DNA of 64,000 bases. Origin: Dastarcus helophoroides. Its lineage: Eukaryota; Arthropoda; Insecta; Coleoptera; Bothrideridae. The DNA lies in the NCBI GenBank assembly GCA_028583605.1, contig CM053328.1, positions 4,967,304-5,031,303 on the forward strand, in the 5' to 3' direction. Both the position numbers and the translations under genes were made by a program. The notes under the pieces were generated by a model that had not been told where the DNA came from, made no database searches, and saw only the letters and a list, made by a program, of their open reading frames with translations. This document shows positions 45,301 to 58,200 of this stretch, piece by piece (within the stretch, counting starts at the first letter, position 1; each line of letters starts with the position of its first letter).

Positions 45301-46860
45301 TTTCATTTTCAAATTATTGTCCTTAAACTCGATTAGTAGGTTTTTTAAAGCGTCAACATTTCTATGGAAAGTCGAATTTTTGTAAGAGATTTTCTTAGTT
45401 TTCGTAATTTCTTTTTTACATTTTTCAGGTTTTTTTTTGTTAAATTATTACTTTCGCTGAAATTTATACTTCAATCTCCATATTTTGATTTTTTTTTCAA
45501 TACTCTGGTTTAAACTCGTAGTTAAAGTTAGTTCAAAGCTAGCTCTTGCTTTAAGATTTATTTGTATAAATAAAAAGGAGTAGCATCCAATACAGACATT
45601 GAAAACGGTAAAAATGTTACAGAATATCCGTAAGAAATTTAATATCCTATGGGCTAAATCCATGTCCTAGTAAAAAAGGGTGAAATGGAAATAAATATGT
45701 CCATAAATGATAAAATGAAATGCGTTTCTAAATACACAAATGTGATAGGTTACTGAGCATGCAATGATTTAACCTCTTCAACCTTTCAAAGCTTCTACCA
45801 AAATATTTTTGTTTGCTTATGTGATTACCCAAAAACAAACATTTCTTTTGAATACTTTCTCAATATTTGTGAAGAATCTGATATAACATAGTTAATAGTT
45901 CTAATGAAAAGAGGGTGCCTCTGTTGGCAGTTGAACTGGACATAACTACTTTATGTCACCTTCACAACCTCGCTCTTGTTGTACATTTTGATTTACATAC
46001 GTAGTTTTCGGGTATAAAAATACATTACATTAATAAATTTTTGGAGATTAAAGAGGCTAAATTCGAGAAAATCAGGTTAAAGAGCAATGCTGAATATTCA
46101 AGCATTTGGTAAGCATACATTTCATTTGTTAATTTATTAATTTGTTAATTCGCTGTTGCGCCTGTAAAAGGCAGCTATGTCATTTGGAGTATAATTAACT
46201 GTCTACTTGTGCTCGTCAAAAGTCAAAAATCTAAGTCTGAAGTATTGTGCAAACTGAGTTATGTTATTTTCTCAAATTTTATTTATTTCTGACTTCACCC
46301 CTTTTAACACGCAGCAACGAATTAATGTATTAAATATCTAGACAGAAAGCTTGGTTTTTAAGCAAGTCATTTATTTAGTTTTTCTCGTGATGTTATAGAT
46401 TTTAAAGTTGTTACCCTCCAACTCTAGTATCAGACGCGATACGATGAAATGTATACTCTACCAATTATATGCAACAAAATACACCAAAAATCATGATGTG
46501 AAATTACTCTAAGCTCGTAACAGCTCTGCTTGATGGTCACTGCTAGATGGCGTTAGTTGCGAAGCTAAGTCACATTCAGACAGGATCCTATAGCCAACAC
46601 CTCTGGGATCCAAGACAGCCGTTCGTTCGAGCACTGCGCAAAACCATCGGCCCCATGTTAGTACGGTTAGTATATTTAATCAAATAGTTCTGTCCTTGAT
46701 TACTTCTGAACAAACGATGGACAGAACATTTTTTTTGTTTCATTACATAAGTAATCTCCATTACAAAATAAATGCCTACGAATTGCCTAAGTGTAAGTTT
46801 CACCAGTTATTGTAGAAAAGGGGGAATTTTAACGAAAAAACTCGAAATATTCAAACAAAT
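45301..46860. other. Non-repetitive DNA, no gene recognised
   Basis: AT-rich with normal complexity. ORFs at 45448-45663 and 46588-46803 on the minus strand have no family features or convincing splice context. A TAGATGGCG motif (near 46552), similar to the core of insect CTCF sites, is present once. Confidence 0.4.
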
Positions 46861-46879
46861 TTTATAAAAAGAAAAACTT

Positions 46880-46962
46880 CTGACTGGTACACATCGATAC
46901 ACGGAGACATTGCTTGGCCCGCGATGAAAGGAGGGCTTGGACCTGGTGAGCTGCCATGTTAA
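46880..46962. other. Short GC-richer island beside an array
   Basis: About 80 bp (ACTGGTACACATCGATACAC to GGACCTGGTGAGCTGCC) with much higher GC than anything nearby. Both strands are open: the minus strand reads SSPGPSPPFIAGQAMSPCI and the plus strand DWYTSIHGDIAWPAMKGGLG with a GTGAG donor-like site. It may be an exon or a transposon scrap; I cannot tell. Confidence 0.3.
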
Positions 46963-49900
46963 AGTCCTCTTTGTCTCGAAATTTCATGTTCAAGTTCATT
47001 TTTTATGTAACTTTAAATTTTTACTTCGAAATTTGTGCTCTTTTTCTCAAAATTCCAGATTGAAGATTTTAAATTCGAAAATTCTTCCAAATTTCGAGTT
47101 TTTTTTTCGAAACTCTGAAAATATTCATTTCTAAAATTTCAGCATTAAACTCGCAATTTAAAACATCAAATTCGTCACAAATTTCGAAAAGTCGAAATTT
47201 TCAAAAAAAATAGGTTGAAATTTCGAACAAATGATCAAAGTTTTCAAAACGAGTTGAAATTTTGAAAAAAGGTCGAACTTCAAAGGATCCTCTTTTCAAA
47301 AATGAAGGTATAACTTAGAAGGATTCTTTATTCAAAAAAAAAAGGTATAACTTTGTCAAAAAGTCGAAATTGTGACGATAAAAAGTCGAAATTGGCGCGA
47401 AATATAAAATGGAAATTCTGAAAAAGATCAAAAATTTCATTCAAAAAGGTTGAAATTTCAAACAAATGAATAATCAGATTTTTTAAAAATTTAGTCTTTT
47501 TTAAAATTTCGACGCTTAAAATATAGATTATTTTCCGATTTGGTTAAAAAATTTGATTGAAAATTTCGATTTTTCTTTGATTTTCAATGATTTTTCGACA
47601 TTTCAAAATATTTCGTTATTAGAAAATTTAGACTGTTAAGATTTGACTTCAAATTTTGACTGTAAATTTTGACATTTCAAAATATTTCGTCTTTTTGAAA
47701 ATTACACTCTTAAAATTTCGATTTTTTCACGTTTTGACACTGATAATTTCGATTTTTCTTCAAATTCCTCAAGTTATTCCAAAATTACCCTTTTTCCTCA
47801 AAATTTTGACATCTTTTAAAATATTCGTTTCGTTATCAATGCCAATTTTTTTCAAACTTTGATTTATTCTGAAAATTTTGATCGTTTTCTCGAAATTTTC
47901 AATTTTTGGTAAATTTGGTTATTTTTGAAAAACCCCACTTTTCTTAAAAATGTCAACACTTGGTTTAAAAATGACTTTGAATACTATGACTATTCCAAAA
48001 TTACGAAATTTACGAAAAAATTCGAACGTGACGTTTTAAATTTCTTTATGTCGACATTTCTGCTTTTACCAAACTGGCAATTTTATCAAAATTTCGACTT
48101 TTCTGTCATGATTTTCAGTTTTTTCTGATATTTGAAAATTGCGATTTACAAAATTTTTATTCATAAAAATTTCGACTCCAAAATGTCGACATTTACTCGA
48201 AATTTTGATTCTTTGTAGATTTTGATTTACTTTGAAAAATTCTTCTAAGTTCGACTTTTTTGAAAATATGTATATTTCTTTGAAAATTTTGTCTTTTATA
48301 AAACCGATTTTTTCACATTTTCACTAAAAAATTTGACTACAAATTCCAGTCGTTCAAAAATTTTAATTTTTTCTTAAAATATCGACATTTTCCCGAAATA
48401 TTGACTAAAGATTATGACTGCTTTCAAAAAATCTTCTACTTCTTCTTAAAGTTCAACTTTTTTGAAAATATGTACAAACTATTTTGAAAATTTAGTCTTT
48501 TTAAAATTTCGACGCTTAAAATATAATTTTTTTTCAAATTTTGACTAAAAAATTTGACTGAAAATTCCAGTCTTTCAAAAATTTTAATTTTTTCTTAACA
48601 TATCGACATTTTCTCGAAAGATTTTGACTATTTTCAAAAATTCTTCTACTTTTTCTCAAAGTCCAACTTTATTTGAAAGTATGTACAAAACTTTATTGAA
48701 AATTTAGTCTTTTTTAAAATTTCGACGCTTAAAATATAGATTTTTTTCCGATTTGGTTAAAAAATTTGATTGAAAATTTCGATTTTTCTTTGGTTTTCGA
48801 TGATTTTTCGACATTTCAAAATATTTCGTTATTAGAAAATTTAGACTGTTAAGATTTTACTTCAAATTTTGACTGCAAATTTCGACATTTTAAAATATTT
48901 CGTCTTTTTGAAAATTACGACTCTTAAAATTTCGATTTTTTTCACATTTTAACTGAAAATATCGATTTTTCTTTAAAAATTTCGACATTTCAAATTCCTC
49001 AATTTATTCCAAAATTACCCTTTTTCCTCAAAATTTTGACATCTTTTAAAATATTCGTTTCGTTACCAAGTGCCAATTTTTTTCAAACTTTGATTTATTC
49101 TAAAAATTTTGACCGTTTTCTCGAAATTTTCAATTTTTGAAAAATTTGGTTATTTTTGAAAAACCCCACTTTTCTTAAAAATGTCAACACTTGGCCTGAA
49201 AATAACTTTGAATGTATGAGTTTCAAAATTACGAAATTTACGAAAAAACTCGAACGTGACGTTTTAAATTTCTTCATGTCGACATTTCTGCTTTTACCAA
49301 ACTGGCAATTTTATCAAAATTTCAACTTTTCTGTCATAATTTTCAGTTTTTTTGATATTTTAAAATTGCGACTTTTAAAAAATTTCTACTTTTGAAAATT
49401 TCGGCTTCAAATTGTTGACATTTTCTCGAAATTTTGATTCTTTGTGGATTTTGATTTACTTTGAAAAATTCTTCTACTTTTTACGAGTTCGACGTTTCTG
49501 AAAATATGTATACTTCTTTGAAAATTTTGTCGTTTTAAAATTCCGTTTTTTTTTTCACATTTTGACTAAAAAATTTGACCGAAAATTCCAATGTCATTCA
49601 AAAATTTTAATTTTTTCTTAAAATATCGACATTTTCTCGAAATATTGTCTAAAGATTATGACTGCTTTCAAAAAATCTTCTACTTTTTCTTAAAGTTCAA
49701 CTTTTTTGAAAATATGTACAAACTTTATTGAAAATTTAGTCTTTCGACGTTTAAAATATAGATTTTTTTTCACATTTTGACTAAAAAATTTGACTGAAAA
49801 TTCCAGTCTTTCAAAAATTTTAATTTTTTCTTAAAATATCGACATTTTCTCGAAAGATTTTGACTACTTTCAAAAATTCTTCTACTTTTTCTCAAAGTCC

Positions 49901-52900
49901 AACTTTTTTTGAAAGTATGTACAAAACTTTATTGAAAATTTAGTCTTTTTTAAAACTTCGACGCTTAAAATATAGATTTTTTCACATTTTGACTAAAAAA
50001 TTTGAAAATTTCGATTTTTCTTTGAAAATTTTGATTTTTCTTTGAAAATTTCGACATTTCAAAATATTTAGTTATTAGAAAATTTAGACCTTTAGAATTT
50101 TACTTAAAATTTTGACTGCAAATTTCGAAATATTTCGTCTTTTTGAAAATTACGACTCTTAAAATTTCGATTTTTTTACATTTTGACTGAAAATTCTTTT
50201 AAAAATTTCGGTTCGTTACCAAGAGTCAATTTTTTTCATACTTTGATTTATTCCGACTAAAAATTTTGACTGAAAATTCCAATGTCTTGCAAAAATTTTA
50301 ATTTTTTCTAAAAATTTCGACATTTTCTCGAAATATGGACTAAAGATTATGACTGCTTTCAAAAAATCTTCTACTTTTTCTTAAAGTTCAACTTTTTTGA
50401 AAATATGTACAAACTTTTTTGAAAATTTAGTCTTTTTAAAATTTCGACGCTTAAAATATAGATTTTTTTTCACATTTTGACTAAAAAATTTGACTGAAAA
50501 TTCCAGTCTTTCAAAAATTTTAATTTTTTCTTAAAATATCGACATTTTCTCGAAAGATTTTGACTACTTTCAAAAATTCTTCTACTTTTTCTCAAAGTCC
50601 AACTTTTTTTGAAAGTATGTACAAAACTTTATTGAAAATTTAGTCTTTTTTAAAATTTCGACGCTTAAAATATAGATTTTTTCACATTTTGACTAAAAAA
50701 TTTGAAAATTTCGATTTTTCTTTGAAAATTTTGATTTTTCTTTGAAAATTTCGACATTTCAAAATATTTAGTTATTAGAAAATTTAGACCTTTAGAATTT
50801 TACTTCAAATTTTGACTGCAAATTTCGACATTTCAAAATATTTCGTCTTTTTGAAAATTACGATTCTTAAAATTTCGATTTTTTCACATTTCGACTGAAA
50901 ATCTTTTAAAAATTTCGGTTCGTTACCTAGAGTCAATTTTTTTCATACTTTGATTTATTCCGACTAAAAATTTTGACTGAAAATTCCAATGTCTTGCAAA
51001 AATTTTAATTTTTTCTAAAAATTTCGACATTTTCTCGAAATATTGACTAAAGATTATGACTGCTTTCAAAAAATCTTCTACTTTTTCTTAAAGTTCAACT
51101 TTTTTGAAAATATGTACAAACTTTTTTGAAAATTTAGTCTTTTTAAAATTTCGACGCTTAAAATATAGATTTTTTTTCACATTTTGACTAAAAAATTTGA
51201 CTGAAAATTCCAGTCTTTCAAAAATTTTAATTTTTTCTTAAAATATCGACATTTTCTCGAAAGATTTTGACCTACTTTCAAAAATTCTTCTACTTTTTCT
51301 CAAAGTCCAACTTTTTTTGAAAGTATGTACAAAACTTTATTGAAAATTTAGTCTTTTTTAAAATTTCGACGCTTAAAATATAGATTTTTTCACATTTTGA
51401 CTAAAAAATTTGAAAATTTCGATTTTTCTTTGAAAATTTTGATTTTTCTTTGAAAATTTCGACATTTCAAAATATTTAGTTATTAGAAAATTTAGACCTT
51501 TAGAATTTTACTTCAAATTTTGACTGCAAATTTCGACATTTCAAAATATTTCGTCTTTTTGAAAATTACGACTCTTAAAATTTCGATTTTTTCACATTTC
51601 GACTGAAAATCTTTTAAAAATTTCGGTTCGTTACCTAGAGTCAATTTTTTTCATACTTTGATTTATTCCGACTAAAAATTTTGACTGAAAATTCCAATGT
51701 CTTGCAAAAATTTTAATTTTTTCTAAAAATTTCGACATTTTCTCGAAATGCTGGCTAAAGATTTTGACTACTTTCAAAAATTCTTCTACTTTTTCTTAAA
51801 GTTCAACTTTTTAGAAAATATGTATAAACTTTTTTGAAAATTTAGTCTTTTTAAAATTTCGACGTTTAAAATATAATTTTTTTTCACATTTTGACTAAAA
51901 AATTTGACTGAAAATTCCAGTCTTTCAAAAATTTTAATTTTTCCTTAAAATTTCGACATTTTCCCAAAATGTTGACCAAAGATTTTGACCACTTTCAAAA
52001 ATTCTTCCACTTTTTCTGAAAGTTCAACTTTTTTGAAAATTTAGTCTTTTTTAAAATTTCGGCGCTTAAAATATAGATTTTTTCACATTTTGACTAAAAA
52101 TTTTGATAATTTCAATTATTCTTTGAAAATTTCGACATTTCGCTTATTAGAAAATGTAGACATTTAAGATTTTACTTCAAATTTTGACTGCAAATTTCGA
52201 CATTTCAAAATATTTCGTCTTTTTGAAAATTACGACTCTTAAAATTTCAATTTTTTTGACATTTTAACTGAAAATATCGATTTTTCTTTAAAAATTTCAA
52301 CATTTCAAATTCCTCAATTACCCTTTTTCCTCAAAATTTTGACATCTTTTAAAATATTCGTTTCGTTATCAAGTGGCAATTTTTTTCAAACTTTGATTTA
52401 TTCTGAAAATTTTGATCGTTTTCTCGAAATTTTCAATTTTTGGTAAATTTGGTTATTTTTGAAAAACCCCACTTTTCTTAAAAATGTCAACACTTGGTTT
52501 AAAAATGACTTTGAATATTATGACTTTTTCAAATTACGAAATTTACGAAAAAATTCGAACGTGACGTTTTAAATTTCTTTACGTCGACATTTCCGCTTTT
52601 ACCAAACTGACAATTTTATCAAAATTTCAACTTTTCTGTCATAATTTTCTACTTTTGAAAATTTCGACTTTAAATTGTTGACATTTTTTCGAAATTATGA
52701 TTCTTTGTGGATTTTGATTTACTTTGAAAAATTCTTCTACTTTTCCCAAGTTCGACTTTTCTGAAAATATGTATACTTTTTTGAAAATTTTGTCGTTTTT
52801 TTTTCACATTTTGACTAAAAAATTTAATAAAAATTCCAATGGCTTTCAAAAATTTTAAGTTTTTCTTAAAATTTCGACATTTTCTCGAAATGTTCACTAA

Positions 52901-53685
52901 AAATTTTGACTACTTTCAAAAATTCTACTTTTTCTTAAAGTTAAACTTTTTAGAAAATATAAATAAACTTTTTTGAAAATTTAGTCTTTTTAAAATTTCG
53001 ACGCTTAAAATATAGATTTTTTTCACATTTTGACTAAAATATTTGACTGAAAATTCCAATGTCTTTCAAAAATTTTAATTTTTTCTAAAAATTTCGACAT
53101 TTTCTCGAAATGTTGACTAAAGATTTTGACTACTTTCAAAAATTCTTCTACTTTTTCTTAAAGTTCAACTTTTTAGAAAATATATATAAGCTTTTTTGAA
53201 AATTTAGTCTTTTTAAAATTTCGACGCTTAAAATATAGATTTTTTTTCACATTTTGATTAAAAAATTTGACTGAAAATTCCAGTCTTTCAAAAATTTTAA
53301 TTTTTTCTAAAAATTTCGACATTTTCTCGAAATGTTGACTAAAGATTTTGACTACTTTCAAAAATTCTTCTACTTTTTCTGAAAGTTCAACTTTTTTGAA
53401 AATATGTATAAACTTTTTTAAAAATTTAGTCTTTTAAAATTTCGACACTTAAAATATAATTTTTTTCACATTTTGACTAAAAAATTTGAAAATTTCAATT
53501 TTTCTTTGAAAATTTCAATTTTTCTTTGAAAATTTCAATTTTTCTTTGAAAATTTCGACATTTCGTTATTAGAAAATTTAGACTTTTAAGATTTTACTTC
53601 AAATTTTGACTGCAAATTTCGGCATTTCAAAACATTTCGTCTTTTGGAAATTACGACTCTTAAAATTTGCGTTCTTCTATCATAA
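46963..53685. repeat. AATT/TCGA minisatellite superarray with nested duplications
   Basis: 6.7 kb of T-rich-strand-up units. Segment duplications are visible at several scales: a landmark GAAAAACCCCACTTTTCTTA at 47928, 49159 and 52462 marks blocks 1231 and about 3303 bp apart, and a 708-bp block repeats in the middle. No gene; all small ORFs are artefacts. Confidence 0.9.
49750..51900. repeat. 708-bp higher-order repeat, about three copies
   Basis: The landmark TTTCGGTTCGTTACC (GG) lies at 50210, 50917 and 51625 (spacings 707 and 708). Most bases between corresponding points look identical, including the paired landmarks GAAAGATTTTGAC and TCTTGCAAAAATTTTAA. It is a recent block amplification inside the older array. 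Confidence 0.9.
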
Positions 53686-53689
53686 ATTT

Positions 53690-54945
53690 ACAATGACCGG
53701 TGAAACCTTTCCCCAGATCTTAAAATTACTGATTGACCCACAAATGTTTTCAAGGACAAAACGTTTGAATCAGGGCAAACCTATGAATTAAATGTTTAAT
53801 GCCACATCGATCATGAAATTAATGAAAATGAATGAAGTTAAATATACAAATGAATGAAGGGAAAGTTATTTCAAGGATGACAGGAAAAGAAATCGGAAAG
53901 TACGCAGAAACTTAAAGCCATTAACCTAAACTACTAATACTTCAATTTTAAAATTAGTCTCAGATATATACCTTTTATTTCGTAAAATTATGGCACATTC
54001 CCTAACTAACAAATTACAAGGCCAAATTTTGAAAAAGCGGGCTTAAGATTTTTCAAAAAAAAAAATCAAGTTATCACTATCTAGCAACATATGCGTTGAC
54101 AAAATGGGGACGTTTCCCCCTTGGTTGATTTGCTTTTGCAACGAGAGAGCACTATTAGGGCAAAACGTCCCCACTAAAACAACACAATAAAGGGGGCGCA
54201 ATTTCCGATTGAAACTTAAAAGAAGTAGGAACTTTTACAAATTACTCGATTATTAAAAAAATAACAGTTAATTCAAATCACAGATACTATACCTGAAAAA
54301 TACATCCTACCACGAATCTAACATGACCAACTGTCACACTATGTAATATCAAGTCGTCTTTGTTTTAAACTATGCCGCTTACGCTGAACTCGTATTCGAA
54401 ATTGAAAGTTGAAGGAAAACTAAGACATTATATAAATAAGTAGTGGGTTTTAAATGATACGTGGACCGAAGGCGAAATGGAACGTAGAAAATATATATAC
54501 ATTAAGTAGAATTTAATTGCACAAAAGAAACATTTTCCAGATCTCTGTATTTGAAATAAACAATGTTTGACAAATTAGTGCAAAAATACTGATACTTGAA
54601 AGATACGAAAAATGTCTGAATTGTGGCAACGTAAAACCAATTTCAACAAAATATAAATAACTAAACGGAAACGTTTAAGAGACACTTTTCCTTAGAACAA
54701 CTTGGTAAATTAGCACAATTTCCTAAAATAACTTCTAAGTAAGTGTAGCAATTTGTACTAACGGTTACATAAGAAGCAAGAATTAAAAATCTCAGCTTTG
54801 GGGAAGGTAATTACCCATAAAAAGTGTAATTTTTGGTCATAAGCTCGTTTAAGTTTAGGAGCACGTCCGTTGTAACATACACAGACTCATTTCGACTCGA
54901 TTCTCCAGTTGCTACCCCAAAACGAGTTTTTATTAGCCCCGCCAC
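53690..54945. other. Non-repetitive DNA, probable 3' flank of the minus-strand gene
   Basis: Normal-complexity AT-rich DNA lying downstream of the acidic terminal exon. An AATAAA on the minus strand at 54929-54934 is only 16 bases after the stop codon; others lie further left. An 11-bp inverted repeat (TGGGGACGTTT near 54105, inverse near 54167) brackets about 55 bp. No exon is recognised. Confidence 0.4.
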
Positions 54946-54949
54946 CAAG

Positions 54950-55246
54950 TTATACCGGACTCTCGTGATCTGTGCTCGATGAGGCATTCTCGATAGTTAC
55001 CGATTGGGGATCAACAGAAAAGTTGCGGCACTCACCAGAGTCCCATCCGTCTTCATCCTCATCATCTTCTTCTTCGTTGTTCTCGTCCGAGGAGTCGGGT
55101 TCCGAGCTCTCACTGGGGGTGTTCTGTTGGGAACATCGCAGCGTGCCGCTGGTCATCCCGTCCGTCGCATCCTGGCCGTAAACCGGCGTAAGGTACAAAC
55201 TTTCCCCGGTTTCCATCGCCGGTAGCTGTTTTAATATCAGTTGTAA
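54950..55246 (-). CDS. C-terminal exon of an unidentified gene
   Basis: On the minus strand, a TTTAATTTTCAG acceptor (AG at 55247-55248) is followed in frame by LQLILKQLPAMETGESLYLT, then PVYGQDATDGMTSG, a strongly acidic SSEPDSSDENNEEEDDEDED tract, and a tail ending ASSSTDHESPV with a TAA at 54950. In all, 98 codons, with codon use and GC content much more gene-like than the surroundings. The Met ten codons in is internal. The acidic Ser/Asp/Glu tail is typical of low-complexity C-termini and gives no function. Upstream exons would lie to the right, but 55.25-64 kb is array and transposon, so they are probably beyond the window or behind a long intron. Confidence 0.65.
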   Translation of the reverse strand, partial: LQLILKQLPAMETGESLYLTPVYGQDATDGMTSGTLRCSQQNTPSESSEPDSSDENNEEEDDEDEDGWDSGECRNFSVDPQSVTIENASSSTDHESPV

Positions 55247-55249
55247 CTG

Positions 55250-58200
55250 AAAATTAAATAAAGTCTTTTAAAATTGGGACATTTTTCAAAATTGTAATTT
55301 TTTTTTCTCAAAATTTGAACTAATCAAAATTTCGAGCGTTTTCAAAATTTTAACTTCTCGAAATATGTACTTTTTTAAAATTTGATCATTTTGACTTTTC
55401 TCCAGTATTTGGGCTTTTGGAAAATTTGGTTTTTTTTTAGGGAGATTTTAGTGAAAATTCTTCATTTTTTAAAATCCCGAATTATGAGTATTTTTGAACT
55501 TTGATACCATTTTTAAAACTATCAACTTTTTAAGATTTTTTTTTATTTCGCCATTTTTTTAAATTCTCGAATTATTTGGAAATTTTGACTTTCCTAAAGT
55601 TCTGACATATTTTCCAAATTGATTTTTTTAATTAAATTTTTGACTTTTTGGTGGATATTTCAACTTCCTATGAAAGCTTCGACATTTTTCAAAATTTTAA
55701 CGTTATTTTTTCAAAAAGTTGCCACATTATTTTCCAAAGGTTTGATTTTCTTTTTGAAAATCCTAACTTTCTATAAATATATTGAAATTTTGCAAAATTT
55801 CGTCATTTTTTTAAAATTTCATTTTTTAAAATTCTGTTTTTTTTTTTGGAAAATTTCAATTTTCTTTTCAGTCTATTTGAAAATATAGATTTTTTTTAAA
55901 TCGCAACATTAAAATGTCGACTCTGAAATTTTGGATTATTTAGCCAAATTTAGAATTTTGTTGAAAATTTCGTTTCTTTTTAAAATTTCTGATTTATTTC
56001 GAAAAAAACAATTTTTTTCAAAACTTCGACTTTTTTCAACATTTTGACTTTTTTTCAAAATCCTGACTTTTCGAAAACTGACATTCTTTCAAAGTTTTAA
56101 TTTTTTTAAATGTTTTTTCTCAAAATGTAAACTAATCAACATTCCGACTGTTTCCAAAGTTTTACTTTTCTAAGTTTCTACTTTTCTAAGTTTCTACTTT
56201 TCTAAATTTCTACTTTTCAAAATGTCGACTTTTTTCAAAAATTTAACATTATTTTTTCAAAAAGTTGCCACATTATTTTCCAAAGGTTTGATTTTTTTGA
56301 AAATCCTAACTTTTATAAAAATATTTAAATTTTTCAAAATTTCCTCATTTTATAAAATTGTTTTTTTTTTTTGAAAATTTCAATTTTCTTCTCAGTCTAT
56401 TTGAAAATATAGTTTTTTTTAAATCGCAACATTAAAATGTCGACTCTTTGAAATTTTGGATTATTTAGCCAAATTTAGAATTTTGTTAAAAATTTCGTTT
56501 CTTTTTAAAATTTCTGATTTATTTCGAAAAAAACATTTTTTTTTCAAAACTTCGACTTTTTTCAACATTTCGGCTTTTTTTCAAAATCCTGACTTTTTGA
56601 AAACTCTGACATTCTTTTAAAGTTTTAATTTTTTTAAATGTTTTTTCTCAAAATGTAAACTAATCAACATTCCGACTGTTTCCAAAGTTTTACTTTTCTA
56701 AATTTCTACTTTTCAAAATGTCGATTTTTTTCAAAAATTTAACATTATTTTTTCAAAAAGTTGCCACATTATTTTCCACAGGTTTATTTTTTAAAAAATC
56801 CTAACTTTTATAAAAATATTTAAATTTTTCAAAATTTCCCCATTTTATAAAATTCTGTTTTTTTTTTGAAAAATTTCAATTTTCTTTTCACTCTATTTGA
56901 AAATATAGATTTTTTTTTAAATCACAACATTAAAATGTCGACTCTGAAATTTTGGATTATTTAGCAAATTTAGAAATTTGGTTGAAAATTTCGTTTCTTT
57001 TTAAAATTTCTGATTTATTTCGAAAAAAACAATTTTTTTCAAAACTTCAACTTTTTTCAACATTTTGACTTTTTTTCAAAATCCTGACTTTTCGAAAACT
57101 GTGACATTCTTTCAAAGTTTTAATTTTTTTAAATGTTTTTTTCTCAAAATGTAAACTAATCAACATTCCGACTGTTTCCAAAGTTTTACTTTTCTAAATT
57201 TCTACTTTTCAAAATGTCGACTTTTTTCAAAAATTTAACATTATTTTTTCAAAAAGTTGCCACATTATTTTCCAAAGGTTTGATTTTTTTGAAAATCCTA
57301 ACTTTTATAAAAATATTTAAATTTTTCAAAATTTCCCCATTTTATAAAATTCTGTTTTTTTTTGAAAAATTTCAATTTTCTTTTCACTCTATTTGAAAAT
57401 ATAGATTTTTTTTTAAATCACAACATTAAAATGTCGACTCTGAAATTTTGGATTATTTAGCAAATTTAGAAATTTGGTTGAAAATTTCGTTTCTTTTTAA
57501 AATTTCTGATTTATTTCGAAAAAAACAATTTTTTTCAAAACTTCGACTTTTTTCAACATTTTGACTTTTTTTTCAAAATCCTGACTTTTCGAAAACTGTG
57601 ACATTCTTTTAAGATTTTAATTTTTTAAAATGTTTTTTCTCAAAATGTGCATTAATCAACATTTCGACTGTTTCCAAAATTTTACTTTTCTAAATTTCTA
57701 CTTTTCAAAATGTCGACTTTTTTCAACATTTCGACTCTTTTTAACATTTCGACTCTTTTTCAAAATCTCGACTTCCCTGAAAACTTCTAAAATTCCTTAA
57801 AATTTTAATTTTGTTTTGAAAGTTTTCTATTTCAAAACTTTTTACTTCCAAATTTCTACTTTTTTAAAAATCTTATAATTTTAACTAATTTTCACTTTTC
57901 TTCAGTATTTGGGCTTTTTGAAAATTTGGGTTTATTTTAGAGAATTTTTCAATTATTTTTAAATCTCAACATTTATTCAAAATTTTGAGTATTTTTGAAA
58001 TTTCGTACCAAATATTAACTTTTTAAAATGTTTGGAGTTTTTTTGAAAATTTCGCAATTTTTCCAAATTCTCGAATTATTTGGAAATGTCGGCTTTCCTA
58101 AACTATTGACCTTTTTTCCAAAATGTCGATTTTTTAAGTTCTTATGAAAGCTTAGACATTTTCCAAAAATTTTAATTTTTAAAATGTTGACATTTTCGAA

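Noticed and set aside
46540..46560. CTCF binding site
   Set aside because: A single short TAGATGGCG match is not enough in 64 kb to support a site.
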